DNA from: Myxococcota bacterium
GTDB lineage: Bacteria; Myxococcota_C; UBA6777
Reading direction: 5' to 3'
Assembly: GCA_963169055.1 (NCBI GenBank)
Contig: CAUJFU010000204.1
Coordinates: 1 to 31,397 of the forward strand
DNA length: 31,397 bases
The position numbers were made by a program, and so were the translations under genes. Shown here piece by piece: positions 15,143-22,484 of this stretch (position 1 is the stretch's first letter; each line of letters begins with the position of its first letter). The notes under the pieces were generated by a model. That model was not told where the DNA came from and ran no database searches. It worked only from the letters and a program-made list of their open reading frames with translations.

Positions 15143-15244
15143 CGCACTTTCCTTTCGGCGTGGAGATATCGGAGGCAGACCCCGCGCTTTTCGTTTCGAG
15201 AGCAAAGGCTCCGCGAGAGTCGCCGCGTTTATAGACCACCGCAC

Positions 15245-15354
15245 AGCAAAAGAAAAGTCCCCCGAGCAAGGGTCTCAGAAAAGGGCATCAAGGCGGCACG
15301 CCTTACCAGCAAAGCGAAAAGGAAAGTCCCGCTCAAAGGCCTCAGGACAAGGGC
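15245..15354 (-). repeat. Duplicated 3' end of the rdgC C-terminal gene
   Basis: The end of the gene at 15342-15872 with its TGA and trailing sequence (plus-strand 15308-15354) recurs imperfectly at 15245-15286. The stop-codon triplets are 67 bp apart (15342 and 15275). Shared blocks on the plus strand are AGCAAA, AAAGTCCC, CTCAG and AAGGGC, about three quarters identical with small gaps. A palindrome (AAGGCG-gca-CGCCTT) lies between the copies. The copies fill most of the spacer up to folD. Confidence 0.6.
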
Positions 15355-15872
15355 GTGGCGTGAAACTTTTCACCGATCCAGCCTTGGATGCGCAGTAGAC
15401 GCTTCGACCAGTCTTGGCCGATGCGTTCGCGTAAAAAGGCCGTCCATAGGCTGGCAAGCATCGCCTCAACTTCTTCCATCAAGAAGAGGCGTTCCGCGAC
15501 TTTTTCATCGCCGCCATCCGAAAGCACATCGGGGATCTTGAGCGAGCGGATCTGTAGATCGTCTCCACGCAATGAAAAAGCCCAAGCTTGGGCTTGACGA
15601 ACGATCTTGATCTTGACCTCGGAGGGGATCTTGTTCATCCACAACGCAACAGCCGCTTCGGGCGAAGTTGCGGGATCTTGGCCGCTTAACTGATGGCGGT
15701 TGCCTTCGCCATGAACGGGTTCCATCACGATGCGATCATCCAGAAAAAGCTCGATCTCTGCGCCATCTTCTAGCCGCAGCATGCTGTTTTGTTCTTCGGA
15801 AGAAAACCACAACCAAAGCAAGAATTCACGGCCCAAAAAGCGGGTTTGTTCGATAGCCAACAAGCGATCCAT
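15342..15872 (-). CDS. RdgC-like protein, C-terminal half (split gene)
   Basis: The 176-residue product resembles the C-terminal half of the longer RdgC-like proteins of deltaproteobacteria: an opening FLGREFLLWLWF block (about residues 12-23), a central beta-rich region, and a late helical part ending in RLFLMEEVEAML and an L-x-R-I-x-x-W-I tail. RdgC binds DNA as a ring-shaped dimer and modulates RecA and replication restart in Enterobacteria. It begins 11 nt after the stop of the N-terminal gene in another frame, with AGGAA 9 nt before its ATG, so it looks like a separately translated, coupled subunit. If joined, the two products total 384 residues, near the length I recall for unsplit relatives. 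The assignment depends on remembered family features and needs a profile search. Confidence 0.65.
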   Translation of the reverse strand: MDRLLAIEQTRFLGREFLLWLWFSSEEQNSMLRLEDGAEIELFLDDRIVMEPVHGEGNRHQLSGQDPATSPEAAVALWMNKIPSEVKIKIVRQAQAWAFSLRGDDLQIRSLKIPDVLSDGGDEKVAERLFLMEEVEAMLASLWTAFLRERIGQDWSKRLLRIQGWIGEKFHATPLS

Positions 15873-15883
15873 GAGAGCGTTTC

Positions 15884-16510
15884 CTATTCGTGGGAGTTGT
15901 GTGCAAACAGCAGCGGTTCAAGGGCGATCATCTTTTGCAGATCGTCTTCTTCGAGTCCGGCATATTGGGCGAGTGTATAGGGTGATTGCATCACCAGATG
16001 CAAGCCAAAGGTCTTTTCAAAAAGCTCGACAAACAATTCGTTGGTGCGGTTGGAGTGATTCCAAAAGCGCAGGACTCCTTGATCGGGATGCCAACACACG
16101 TCGTATGTCGCGATGGTTGGGAGTAGCTGGCGCTTGAGCCGCAAACGCACTTCTTCACGCAAAGCCTTGCGCTCTTTGCGGGTCAGTTGATCGCGCCCCT
16201 CTTCTGCGATCAAGTTGCGCTCTTCTTCGGTAGCGTAGGCTTTGATCAAGCTCGTAGGCAGTTTCCACGCATCCACGCGGAAAGTGAACAACATATACTC
16301 ATTGAAAAACAGCTTTTCCAAGGTGAACTCGGTATCAAGGACGCTTTGCGTTGTAGCCCATCCGTGGGCTTGTTCCTCTTCGCTTTCGATATCAAGGACA
16401 GGGATCGTGTACATCTGGACGCGCTCAAGAAAAGTTTCGCGCATCTTCGGGGGCAGTTCGCCTTCGACAAAATAGCGGCGATAAGAGATATTCCCAGTCA
16501 AAATGCCCAT
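15884..16510 (-). CDS. rdgC: RdgC-like protein, N-terminal half (split gene)
   Basis: The 208-residue product starts MGILTGNISYRRYFVEG, the usual N-terminal strand of deltaproteobacterial RdgC-like proteins, and carries the central features of the family: an AHGWATTQS-type turn, LPTSLIKAYATEEER, a basic helix KERKALREEVRLRLKRQLLP, and the following YDVCWHPDQGVLRFWNHSNR block with FEKTFGLHL. RdgC proteins bind double-stranded DNA and influence recombination. The ATG at 16510 follows AGAGG; the frame is open further upstream only because it runs through the 40-bp tandem repeats. It lies downstream of the ABC ATPase gene on the same strand and upstream of the C-terminal half. The C-terminal domain expected in the same chain is absent and found in the next gene. 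Confidence 0.75.
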   Translation of the reverse strand: MGILTGNISYRRYFVEGELPPKMRETFLERVQMYTIPVLDIESEEEQAHGWATTQSVLDTEFTLEKLFFNEYMLFTFRVDAWKLPTSLIKAYATEEERNLIAEEGRDQLTRKERKALREEVRLRLKRQLLPTIATYDVCWHPDQGVLRFWNHSNRTNELFVELFEKTFGLHLVMQSPYTLAQYAGLEEDDLQKMIALEPLLFAHNSHE

Positions 16511-16545
16511 CGTTCGGCCTCTTTGGTTTGTTCTATGTGGTATAA

Positions 16546-16703
16546 CAGAAACGGCGGATGATACAAGTGCTTCGACACCCATCAACACAAATGGCGGATG
16601 ATACAAGCTCTTCGTCACCCATCAACCGAAGCATCGGATTACGCGGGTGCTTCGTCACCTATCAACGGGAAGTGTTGATGGTACAGGTCTTCGAGCATCG
16701 CAA
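16546..16703 (-). repeat. 40-bp tandem repeat running from the ABC ATPase gene end to the rdgC leader
   Basis: On the minus strand three exact 40-bp periods follow each other: 16665-16626 (containing the gene's last codons and TAA), 16625-16586 and 16585-16546. Each starts TTGAT(A/G)GGTG(A/T)CGAAG; the last two differ at only six positions. A fourth, more diverged unit lies further inside the coding region (about 16703-16666, sharing TCGAAG and TGTACCATC). The spacer before rdgC is thus built largely from extra copies of the 3' end of the upstream gene. There are no unique spacers, so it is not a CRISPR array. Confidence 0.88.
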
Positions 16704-17358
16704 GAGAAAATGGGCCCGAGATTGCGGCTTGCAGGCGGCCTCGAACCAACAAAAGCAGATGAGTTGCACAACGCGCAGCCAGATGAAGATCGTGCGTTGT
16801 CAACAAGACCAAACGCCGTTCCTCCCGCCATTGCGCCAAAAGACGCATCACGATCTCCACGCCTCTCGGGTCCAATCCCGTAAAGGGTTCATCCAACAAC
16901 AAGCAAGGTGGATCGTGCAACAATGCTCTCATAAACGCCGCTCTTTGCTGCATTCCCCGCGAAAACGAGCGCACGACCCCATCCATCGCAGACTCCATCG
17001 CAAACCGCCGAGCCAATGCTTCGATCACTTCCGAGGCTCGTTCGACGCGATGTAGCTCTGCATAAAAAGACAAATTCTCCCGCAGCGTCATCGAAGGGTA
17101 CAGAAAGCTACGATGCCCCACAGTCCCGATTTTTGCGCGCAAGGCTTCCAGATCACGTCGCGAATCCAGCCCATCCAACTCAAAATGCCCATCACTCGGC
17201 ACGCTCTGCGTCGACAACACGCCCAATAACGTCGATTTTCCCGCCCCATTCGGACCCAACATCACATGAATCCCCGCAGGAAGCACCCCCTCCACCCCGC
17301 GCAGTATCCGGCGTTGCGGAAACTCCTTTACGATCTTGTACATCGAAAGAACTGGCAT
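16639..17358 (-). CDS. ABC transporter ATP-binding protein, CcmA-like, without adjacent permease
   Basis: The 239-residue ATPase has Walker A GPNGAGKST (35-43), an alternative Q-loop region GHRSFLYPSMTLRENL (81-96), an atypical signature FSRGM (132-136), Walker B LLLDE (153-157) with the D-loop GLD, and the switch His189 in TTHD. The GH-x4-LY-x2-(L/M)T-x-REN style resembles CcmA-type exporters (haem export for cytochrome c maturation) and related ABC-2 ATPases, but no CcmB or other membrane subunit is encoded nearby, so the substrate is unknown. The ATG at 17358 gives a normal start; a second ATG at 17343 is possible. Its 3' end is the first unit of the 40-bp tandem array, so the C-terminal residues (HQHFPLIGDEAPA) may be recently reshaped. 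Dispersed repeat copy B lies just upstream. Confidence 0.9.
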   Translation of the reverse strand: MPVLSMYKIVKEFPQRRILRGVEGVLPAGIHVMLGPNGAGKSTLLGVLSTQSVPSDGHFELDGLDSRRDLEALRAKIGTVGHRSFLYPSMTLRENLSFYAELHRVERASEVIEALARRFAMESAMDGVVRSFSRGMQQRAAFMRALLHDPPCLLLDEPFTGLDPRGVEIVMRLLAQWREERRLVLLTTHDLHLAARCATHLLLLVRGRLQAAISGPFSLAMLEDLYHQHFPLIGDEAPA

Positions 17359-17396
17359 CGATACGCTTTCTCTCTTCGGTGTCACTTGTGAGATGG

Positions 17397-17524
17397 TTTT
17401 TGTGGGGCATGGCCCCAAACCCCACAAGGGACCTGTGGCCCCTTGACCCCGTGTTGGCGGAACGAACAGACGTTTTTTAATTCACAGCGCTGCCGCTTGA
17501 AGCAGCCGCAAACACGGGGTTTTC
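17397..17524 (+). repeat. Dispersed spacer repeat, copy B
   Basis: The core 17397-17503 matches copy C over its full 107 bp and copy A over most of it. It contains a CCC-ACAA-GGG mini-hairpin, CCCCTTGACCCCGTGTTGGCGG (17441-17460 and on), AACGAACAGACGTTTTTT and GCCGCTTGAAGC. CCCCGTGTT at 17447-17455 is complementary to AACACGGGG at 17511-17519, followed by TTTTCTT, so the plus strand can form a long terminator-like hairpin. It fills the gap between the ABC ATPase gene and the gene at 17542-18558. Confidence 0.8.
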
Positions 17525-17541
17525 TTGCCCACAAATCGTTC

Positions 17542-18558
17542 CTAAAAGGTTCGTACATCTTTTTGGGAGGCACGTTGGGCTTCTTGTAATGCGGTGGCCA
17601 AGGCTCTGCGCTCGAAACGCTGCGAAAGGTCTTGGCGAAGATGCTCCAACACAGCGGGGTGCGGAAGGTTAGTGTGCAGATACGATCGCGTCAAGCGCGT
17701 GTACATCTGCGCCGCTTCTTTCAACCGTCCTGCCGCGCTGTACGCCAACACCGCCTCACAAGACAGCTCGACCCGATCCGCATAATCCGCTTCTTTCAAG
17801 CACCCTTCCGCCTCCTCCAACAACTCCACCGCCCGCTCGGGCTGCTTTAACTCGATCCACTCCGCCGCCACACGCCGCAACCCCTCCGCGTACCGATCCA
17901 CCCCCCGCGCATACGCTAACACTCCTTCTAGCCATGATTCCGCTATTTCGGAATCTTTCGCGATCTGAGCCCGCGCATAAAACACCTCCACCAACAACCG
18001 AAGATCCACATCTTCCGAAGCTTGGCTCTCTTCTCGCAGCAACGACAACACTTCCAAGCCTTCCTTCGCATCGCCCCCTTCAAGCAGCGCAAACGAGATC
18101 GCCAATTGGAAGTGTAGCCGTCTTGTCCAGTATTCCTTCTGAACCGATGCGGATTGCCGCGCCGACCAATTCTCCATCAAGCGCACCAAGCGTTGATAAT
18201 GCGTCGCCGCTTTTGACCAATGCTCTAGCGCCAACGCCAACGCCCCCATCTGCTCCAACGCCCCCATCTCTTCCTCGACCGTCTCAAACGAACGCTGCGC
18301 TGTATCGGCCTCCCATCGCGCAAAATCTCGCTCCATCGACGCTCGACTCGGCGCACGGCTTCCCCAAAAAAACCGCCGCAAAAAATAATGTGCAAACAAC
18401 ATCAATCCCATCCCCAAACTCAACGCCGCCAACGCTCGTTGTCCCCACGGGAGATGCACAAAACCATACAAAAAGGAGATCGCTGTAACACTCCCTCCCA
18501 AGACCCCATCCAACATCCACGATCGTTCCATGCCGATCTGCAACACCTTTTCTGCCAT
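17542..18558 (-). CDS. Membrane-anchored helical-repeat (TPR-like) protein (338 aa)
   Basis: The start at 18558 was chosen for the GGAG 6 nt upstream and because it gives a sensible membrane N-terminus; the frame is open further upstream without support. Two transmembrane helices (about 17-34 and 43-60) are separated by a short HLPWGQR loop. The rest, about 270 residues, is almost all amphipathic helices with alternating Ala, Leu, Glu and Arg, typical of TPR/SEL1-like solenoids: for example EMGALEQMGALALALEHW, RAVELLEEAEGCLKEADY and GRLKEAAQMYTRLTR. It probably forms a cytoplasmic or periplasmic docking platform. I do not recognise a specific family. It is divergent from mtnA and has a weak candidate promoter at 18609-18637. 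Confidence 0.75.
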   Translation of the reverse strand: MAEKVLQIGMERSWMLDGVLGGSVTAISFLYGFVHLPWGQRALAALSLGMGLMLFAHYFLRRFFWGSRAPSRASMERDFARWEADTAQRSFETVEEEMGALEQMGALALALEHWSKAATHYQRLVRLMENWSARQSASVQKEYWTRRLHFQLAISFALLEGGDAKEGLEVLSLLREESQASEDVDLRLLVEVFYARAQIAKDSEIAESWLEGVLAYARGVDRYAEGLRRVAAEWIELKQPERAVELLEEAEGCLKEADYADRVELSCEAVLAYSAAGRLKEAAQMYTRLTRSYLHTNLPHPAVLEHLRQDLSQRFERRALATALQEAQRASQKDVRTF

Positions 18559-18608
18559 CCATTTGCTCCGTTTCCTTGACAGGCCACACAAGCCCTCAAG
18601 ACTCCGTG

Positions 18609-18637
18609 ATCCTAAGTTCCCACCACCACAAATGCAA
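18609..18637 (-). promoter_or_regulatory. Weak candidate promoter of the TPR-like membrane protein gene
   Basis: On the minus strand TTGCAT (18637-18632) and TAGGAT (18614-18609) are 17 bp apart. Each box matches only part of the consensus. On the plus strand a TAAAAT at 18741-18746 could be the mtnA -10, without a recognisable -35. Confidence 0.3.
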
Positions 18638-18802
18638 ATTCCTCTCGGAGTCACACCACGCCGACCCGCCATCCTTTTCGATGGCCCAAACGATGGACAG
18701 TTGCGGCTGCTTGCGGTATATCCTCCCCCGACGGTTCGCCTAAAATAGTCGATCTTCCCCGACCCAACGAGAGAAGACCTACCCAACCAAAGGAAACGCA
18801 CG

Positions 18803-19852
18803 ATGTCATTTGAAACGATTGCTTGGCAAGATGGCAAGGTCAAGATGCTCAATCAACTCCTGCTACCCGCCGAGATCCGCTATGAACTCTATGACGAATT
18901 TCACCAAGTCGCCGAGGCCATCCGCAAGATGGTGATCCGTGGAGCACCCGCCATCGGAATCGCCGCAGCGATGGGCATCGCGCAAGGCGCACTCACACTT
19001 CCCAACGAACGCACCGCATTTCTCAAAGGACTCGAACACATCAACCAGATCATGGCCCAAACGCGCCCCACCGCTGTCAACCTGTTTTGGGCCATCGAGC
19101 GCATGAAGCGCCTTGTCGAGCGCCAGATCGACGCGCTCTCGATCTCTGATCTCAAAGACCGCCTCGTCCAAGAAGCCCAAACCATCTTGCGCGAAGATAT
19201 CGAGATCAACCGACGGATCGGCGAATATGGCGCTCGCTTCGTTCGCAACGGTGACACCATCCTGACTCACTGCAACGCAGGAGCCCTTGCGACGGGCGGT
19301 TATGGCACTGCAACTGCTGTCATGCGCATCGCCACAGAACAAGGCAAAACCATTCGTGTGCTTGCTGATGAAACACGACCTTACCTCCAAGGAGCGCGTT
19401 TAACCGCGTGGGAACTGATGCAAGATGGGATCGATGTGGAACTCATCACGGACAACATGGCGGGACACTTTCTTAAATCAGGCGAAGTCGATCTCTGCAT
19501 CGTCGGAACGGATCGCACCGCTGCCAACGGCGATGTCGCCAACAAGATCGGAACCTATATGGTGGCGCTCGCCGCTCACGCCAACGATATCCCCTTTTAC
19601 GTGGCTGCTCCCACCTCCAGCATCGATCTTAGCCTTGCCAACGGCGATTCCATCCCGATCGAAGAACGCTCTGCCGAAGAAGTGACGCGCATCGGCAACA
19701 TCCAGATCGCTCCACATGGCGCACGAGCCCGTCATGCCGCCTTTGATGTCACTCCCGCACGCTACGTCACCGCCATCATCACCGAAAACGGTATCGCCTC
19801 CCCCCCTTATCCCTTCACCCTCGCTCCCCTCGTCCGATCCACCGAGAGATAA
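18803..19852 (+). CDS. mtnA: S-methyl-5-thioribose-1-phosphate isomerase
   Basis: MtnA isomerises methylthioribose-1-phosphate to methylthioribulose-1-phosphate in the methionine salvage pathway, in the cytoplasm. The 349-residue protein has the family's RGAPAIG (46-52), [10 protein letters not shown] (155-164) with catalytic Cys157, and [18 protein letters not shown] (235-252) with catalytic Asp237, plus [10 protein letters not shown] near the C-terminus. These features separate it from the related eIF2B and ribose-1,5-bisphosphate isomerase proteins. AAAGGAAA precedes the ATG. No other methionine-salvage gene is in the window. Its end is 20 bp from the end of the convergent lipoprotein gene, with no terminator between. 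Confidence 0.96.
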   Translation: MSFETIAWQDGKVKMLNQLLLPAEIRYELYDEFHQVAEAIRKMVIRGAPAIGIAAAMGIAQGALTLPNERTAFLKGLEHINQIMAQTRPTAVNLFWAIERMKRLVERQIDALSISDLKDRLVQEAQTILREDIEINRRIGEYGARFVRNGDTILTHCNAGALATGGYGTATAVMRIATEQGKTIRVLADETRPYLQGARLTAWELMQDGIDVELITDNMAGHFLKSGEVDLCIVGTDRTAANGDVANKIGTYMVALAAHANDIPFYVAAPTSSIDLSLANGDSIPIEERSAEEVTRIGNIQIAPHGARARHAAFDVTPARYVTAIITENGIASPPYPFTLAPLVRSTER

Positions 19853-19872
19853 TCTCCTCGCCCACCATGCCC

Positions 19873-20940
19873 TCAACGTTTTCCTTGCAAAGACTCCATC
19901 TTAGCTGCGTATTCTTGGGAGAGTTTTTCGTATTCGGCCTTCTTGTCTTTTTCATCCGCTTTTTCGGCTTTTTCCGCCAGTATATCATACACCATCTTGA
20001 GGTTCCCAATCACAGACATATCGATCTCGTTGAGGGCGTAGGCTTTTTTTAACCACTCAAGGCCCTTTTCAGGTTCTCCCTTGAGCATCACGTACATGCC
20101 ACCGATCTCAAAGTAAGGGAAAAAGGCTTTGTTTTTGTTGGGTTGGGGAACTTTTGCAGCGGCTTCCATCGCGGCTACCGCTTTGTCGAAGTATTCTTTG
20201 TTTGGGACGAACTTTGGGCCTTCTTCTTCGGCCACTTTGCCTTTTTTACCACGTTTTCTAGGAGCCGCAGGCTTTTTTCCCTCTTGTTCAGCTTGGAATT
20301 TTTTGAAGTCTTCCATCAAGAAGGATTTATAGATCACACCCGTTTGGACGTGGGCTTCCCATTGCACCAAGCTTTCGACGTTTTCGTCGAACATCGCCAA
20401 TTTGTCCGTTGATTTCGAGTGTTTCACTGCCAACGCAAAATAATCCACCGCTCTCTTCAGTTCGTCGATCTGGCTGCTGGTGTAGGGTGGGTTTTTGTTG
20501 AGACGAAACTTGATGTTGCCAAACATGAAGTACGCCGTACCATCGTCTTTTACGAGCTTGGTGTAATCTTCGAGGCTACCGATCGCAGCCTTCAATTGTT
20601 GCTGCATATAAAGGCTCTTGGCGCGGCCAAGCACAGCATCCTTGTACCACGCTTTGATCTTGTTATCCGTCGGGAATTTTTTGTACAAGTCTTCGACTTT
20701 GGTTGAACACTTAAAGTTGTTTTTGATCGTTTCGCAGTAAAGCTGCGTCAGTTCGCGCATCGCCTCTTCGTTTTCAGGATCTTTTTTCAGCACGTTTTCA
20801 TACAGATCGGCAGCTTGGGCAAAGTCTTTCTTTTGCACCGATTCACGCGCACGTTTGAGTTCGGTATTGCAGCCCATCGATCCAAGCGACAACGCCAAAA
20901 AACCAAAACATACCAGAGATTGTCGGATTCGCTTTTGCAT
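19873..20940 (-). CDS. TPR-repeat lipoprotein (355 aa)
   Basis: The ATG at 20940 has an excellent AGGAGG about 9 nt upstream. A basic start (MQKRIRQ), hydrophobic core and GSMGC mark a lipoprotein signal peptide with Cys24 as the likely lipidated residue. The mature protein consists of TPR-like helical pairs, beginning with ARESVQKKDFAQAADLYENV and LKKDPENEEAMRELTQLYC. A highly basic insert (KKPAAPRKRGKKGK, about residue 240) interrupts the helices and may be an exposed loop. Later helices include NPxKGLEWLKKAYALN-like TPR features and a Lys/Glu-rich end. It probably serves as an envelope scaffold or assembly factor. A good promoter lies at 21007-21035. It converges on mtnA and is divergent from the PP2C gene. 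Confidence 0.85.
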   Translation of the reverse strand: MQKRIRQSLVCFGFLALSLGSMGCNTELKRARESVQKKDFAQAADLYENVLKKDPENEEAMRELTQLYCETIKNNFKCSTKVEDLYKKFPTDNKIKAWYKDAVLGRAKSLYMQQQLKAAIGSLEDYTKLVKDDGTAYFMFGNIKFRLNKNPPYTSSQIDELKRAVDYFALAVKHSKSTDKLAMFDENVESLVQWEAHVQTGVIYKSFLMEDFKKFQAEQEGKKPAAPRKRGKKGKVAEEEGPKFVPNKEYFDKAVAAMEAAAKVPQPNKNKAFFPYFEIGGMYVMLKGEPEKGLEWLKKAYALNEIDMSVIGNLKMVYDILAEKAEKADEKDKKAEYEKLSQEYAAKMESLQGKR

Positions 20941-21006
20941 GAGCGACGTCCTCCTTGCTTGTTGAGAAGAAAAGAATAGCGAAAAAGAGCGGAACAAAGC
21001 CCCCTT

Positions 21007-21035
21007 GTTGTATTCAGGACGCCCCACGCTGTCAA
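21007..21035 (-). promoter_or_regulatory. Sigma-70-type promoter of the TPR lipoprotein gene
   Basis: On the minus strand TTGACA (21035-21030) and TACAAC (21012-21007) are 17 bp apart. The -35 is perfect and the -10 is 4/6. Transcription from about 21000 leaves a leader of about 60 nt. No equally good promoter was found for the divergent PP2C gene. Confidence 0.65.
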
Positions 21036-21150
21036 CGTCGCCACCGCACATACTTCTAGCCAATCCCCAAAAAAGCGTCTACACTCGACTTTTTGCAACC
21101 GACCCCCACGAGGTTTCGCGCCGCACGATCATGACGGAGCCAACGCAACG

Positions 21151-22311
21151 ATGGCGACCCCTCCTCTCCATACATCCGAGACGCACGATTCATCGCCCCC
21201 TGCGGCCTCGTTTGAGCCAAAACGCTTTTATCAACACCAGCAGCTTACGCTCGCGCCCACCTACCACACCGCCGCACGCACCGACGTCGGCATCCGACGC
21301 AAAAGCAACCAAGATGCTTTTGCCATCCTCCACGTCCCACACGGATTTTTGGGCGCTGTCTGCGATGGCATGGGCGGTTACCAAGGCGGAGATATCGCCA
21401 GCAAGCTCGCCATCGAAGCGATCACACGCACCGTCGAAACCGCCCATCACAAGGTCCGATGGCAACCTCGAACCGTGTTGTGCGGAGCTATCCAAGCCGC
21501 CAACCTCGCCATCCATAGCGCCTCCAAAACCCAAGAAAAACTCAAACAGATGGGCTCCACCGTCGTCGCTGTTTTGGTGATCGAAGATCAAGCCTACGTC
21601 GCACACGTCGGAGATAGCCGACTCTATCTCTTGCGCGATCAATCGCTTCTCCAAGTCACACGCGATCACTCCGCCATCGAACGCATGAAACAACAAGGCC
21701 AATCCATCGAAAACGCCAAAACCAACCTGATCACCCGCGTTCTTGGCCGCCTCCCCGAAGTCGACGTGGAATCCCCCGCGTCGCCTATCGCGCTCCAACA
21801 CGGCGACCGCTTGTTGCTCTGTTCTGACGGCCTCACCGCCATGCTCTCCAACCAAGATATCCTCCACGCTCTGACCCACCTGTCTGATCCCGCTCTAGCA
21901 GCCGAACGCATGGTCGAATCAGCCAATCACAAAGGCGGAAAAGACAATACCACGTTGCTGATCGCCGATTACACAAAGCCTAAAGCGCCCTTTGCATGGG
22001 GATTTTCACTATGGCTTCTGCTCCTGACTGCTCTGCTCGTTTGGCCGACCGCCTCAACCACACTCCCCCAGCCATCGCCCGCTCCCTCTATCCAAACCCG
22101 CTCCCTCCCGCTACCTCCACCGCGCTACGCTGTCCCAAGCGTCTTAATCTCTCCACCCCGTCAAACGAACACCACACAACGCAAGCCTCGCTACCCTCGG
22201 CGAAAAACACGCAACAGACGCCGCAAGATCCACCGAAAACGCTCGCCACGACCAAGAACCCGACGAAAACCTCGATACGACCGACGGAAAACACGCCCTC
22301 GCCGCCAATAA
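21151..22311 (+). CDS. PP2C-family protein phosphatase with membrane anchor and basic tail
   Basis: The 386-residue protein has a PP2C (PPM) Ser/Thr phosphatase domain at about 41-272, with the metal-binding and catalytic motifs TDVGIRRKSNQDA (44-56), CDGMGG (71-76), MGSTVVAVLV (134-143), HVGDSRLYLLR (152-162), RDHS (171-174), CSDGL (224-228) and GGKDNTT (262-268). It would reverse phosphorylation by Hanks-type kinases on the cytoplasmic side. A transmembrane helix follows (282-299) and then a Pro-rich stretch. The last 45 residues are almost pure Arg/Lys/Pro. This tail is suspect: in another frame the same DNA encodes a repetitive acidic tail with the local codon style (see 22160-22387). The ATG at 21151 has GGAG about 9 nt upstream. 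No kinase gene is in the window. Confidence 0.92.
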   Translation: MATPPLHTSETHDSSPPAASFEPKRFYQHQQLTLAPTYHTAARTDVGIRRKSNQDAFAILHVPHGFLGAVCDGMGGYQGGDIASKLAIEAITRTVETAHHKVRWQPRTVLCGAIQAANLAIHSASKTQEKLKQMGSTVVAVLVIEDQAYVAHVGDSRLYLLRDQSLLQVTRDHSAIERMKQQGQSIENAKTNLITRVLGRLPEVDVESPASPIALQHGDRLLLCSDGLTAMLSNQDILHALTHLSDPALAAERMVESANHKGGKDNTTLLIADYTKPKAPFAWGFSLWLLLLTALLVWPTASTTLPQPSPAPSIQTRSLPLPPPRYAVPSVLISPPRQTNTTQRKPRYPRRKTRNRRRKIHRKRSPRPRTRRKPRYDRRKTRPRRQ

Positions 22312-22387
22312 CGACGCAAACATCGATACTATCGACGAAAAACACGTAAGCGCTGCCGATAAGAACATCGCCCTCGCCTCTCATTGA
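22160..22387 (+). pseudogene. Probable out-of-frame true C-terminal tail of the PP2C gene, with 51-bp repeats
   Basis: In the frame +1 to the PP2C reading frame, sequence after the CCCC run at 22156-22159 encodes a tail with three copies of a motif (x-N/S-L/I-x-T-x-D/G-x-KH-x2-AA) ending at TGA 22385-22387. Two copies are exact 51-bp periods, 22262-22312 and 22313-22363; an older one starts at 22181. Loss of one C in the run would join this frame to PP2C without a stop. The repeat conserves amino acids best in this frame, and codon choice (GAA, AAC, GCC, CTC) resembles neighbouring genes. The current annotated frame instead gives an Arg-rich tail. Confidence 0.5.
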
Positions 22388-22484
22388 AGATATCTTGAGC
22401 CGCTTCGTCTCACTACCTCGCTTCGCTCGACCCTTCGTGCCGACCCTCTCGATCGACACATAACCTCGGAGTCCCCCAAAAACC

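Noticed and set aside
16546-16665. CRISPR array
   Set aside because: The 40-bp units are directly adjacent with no unique spacers, and one unit is part of a coding gene; no cas genes are present.
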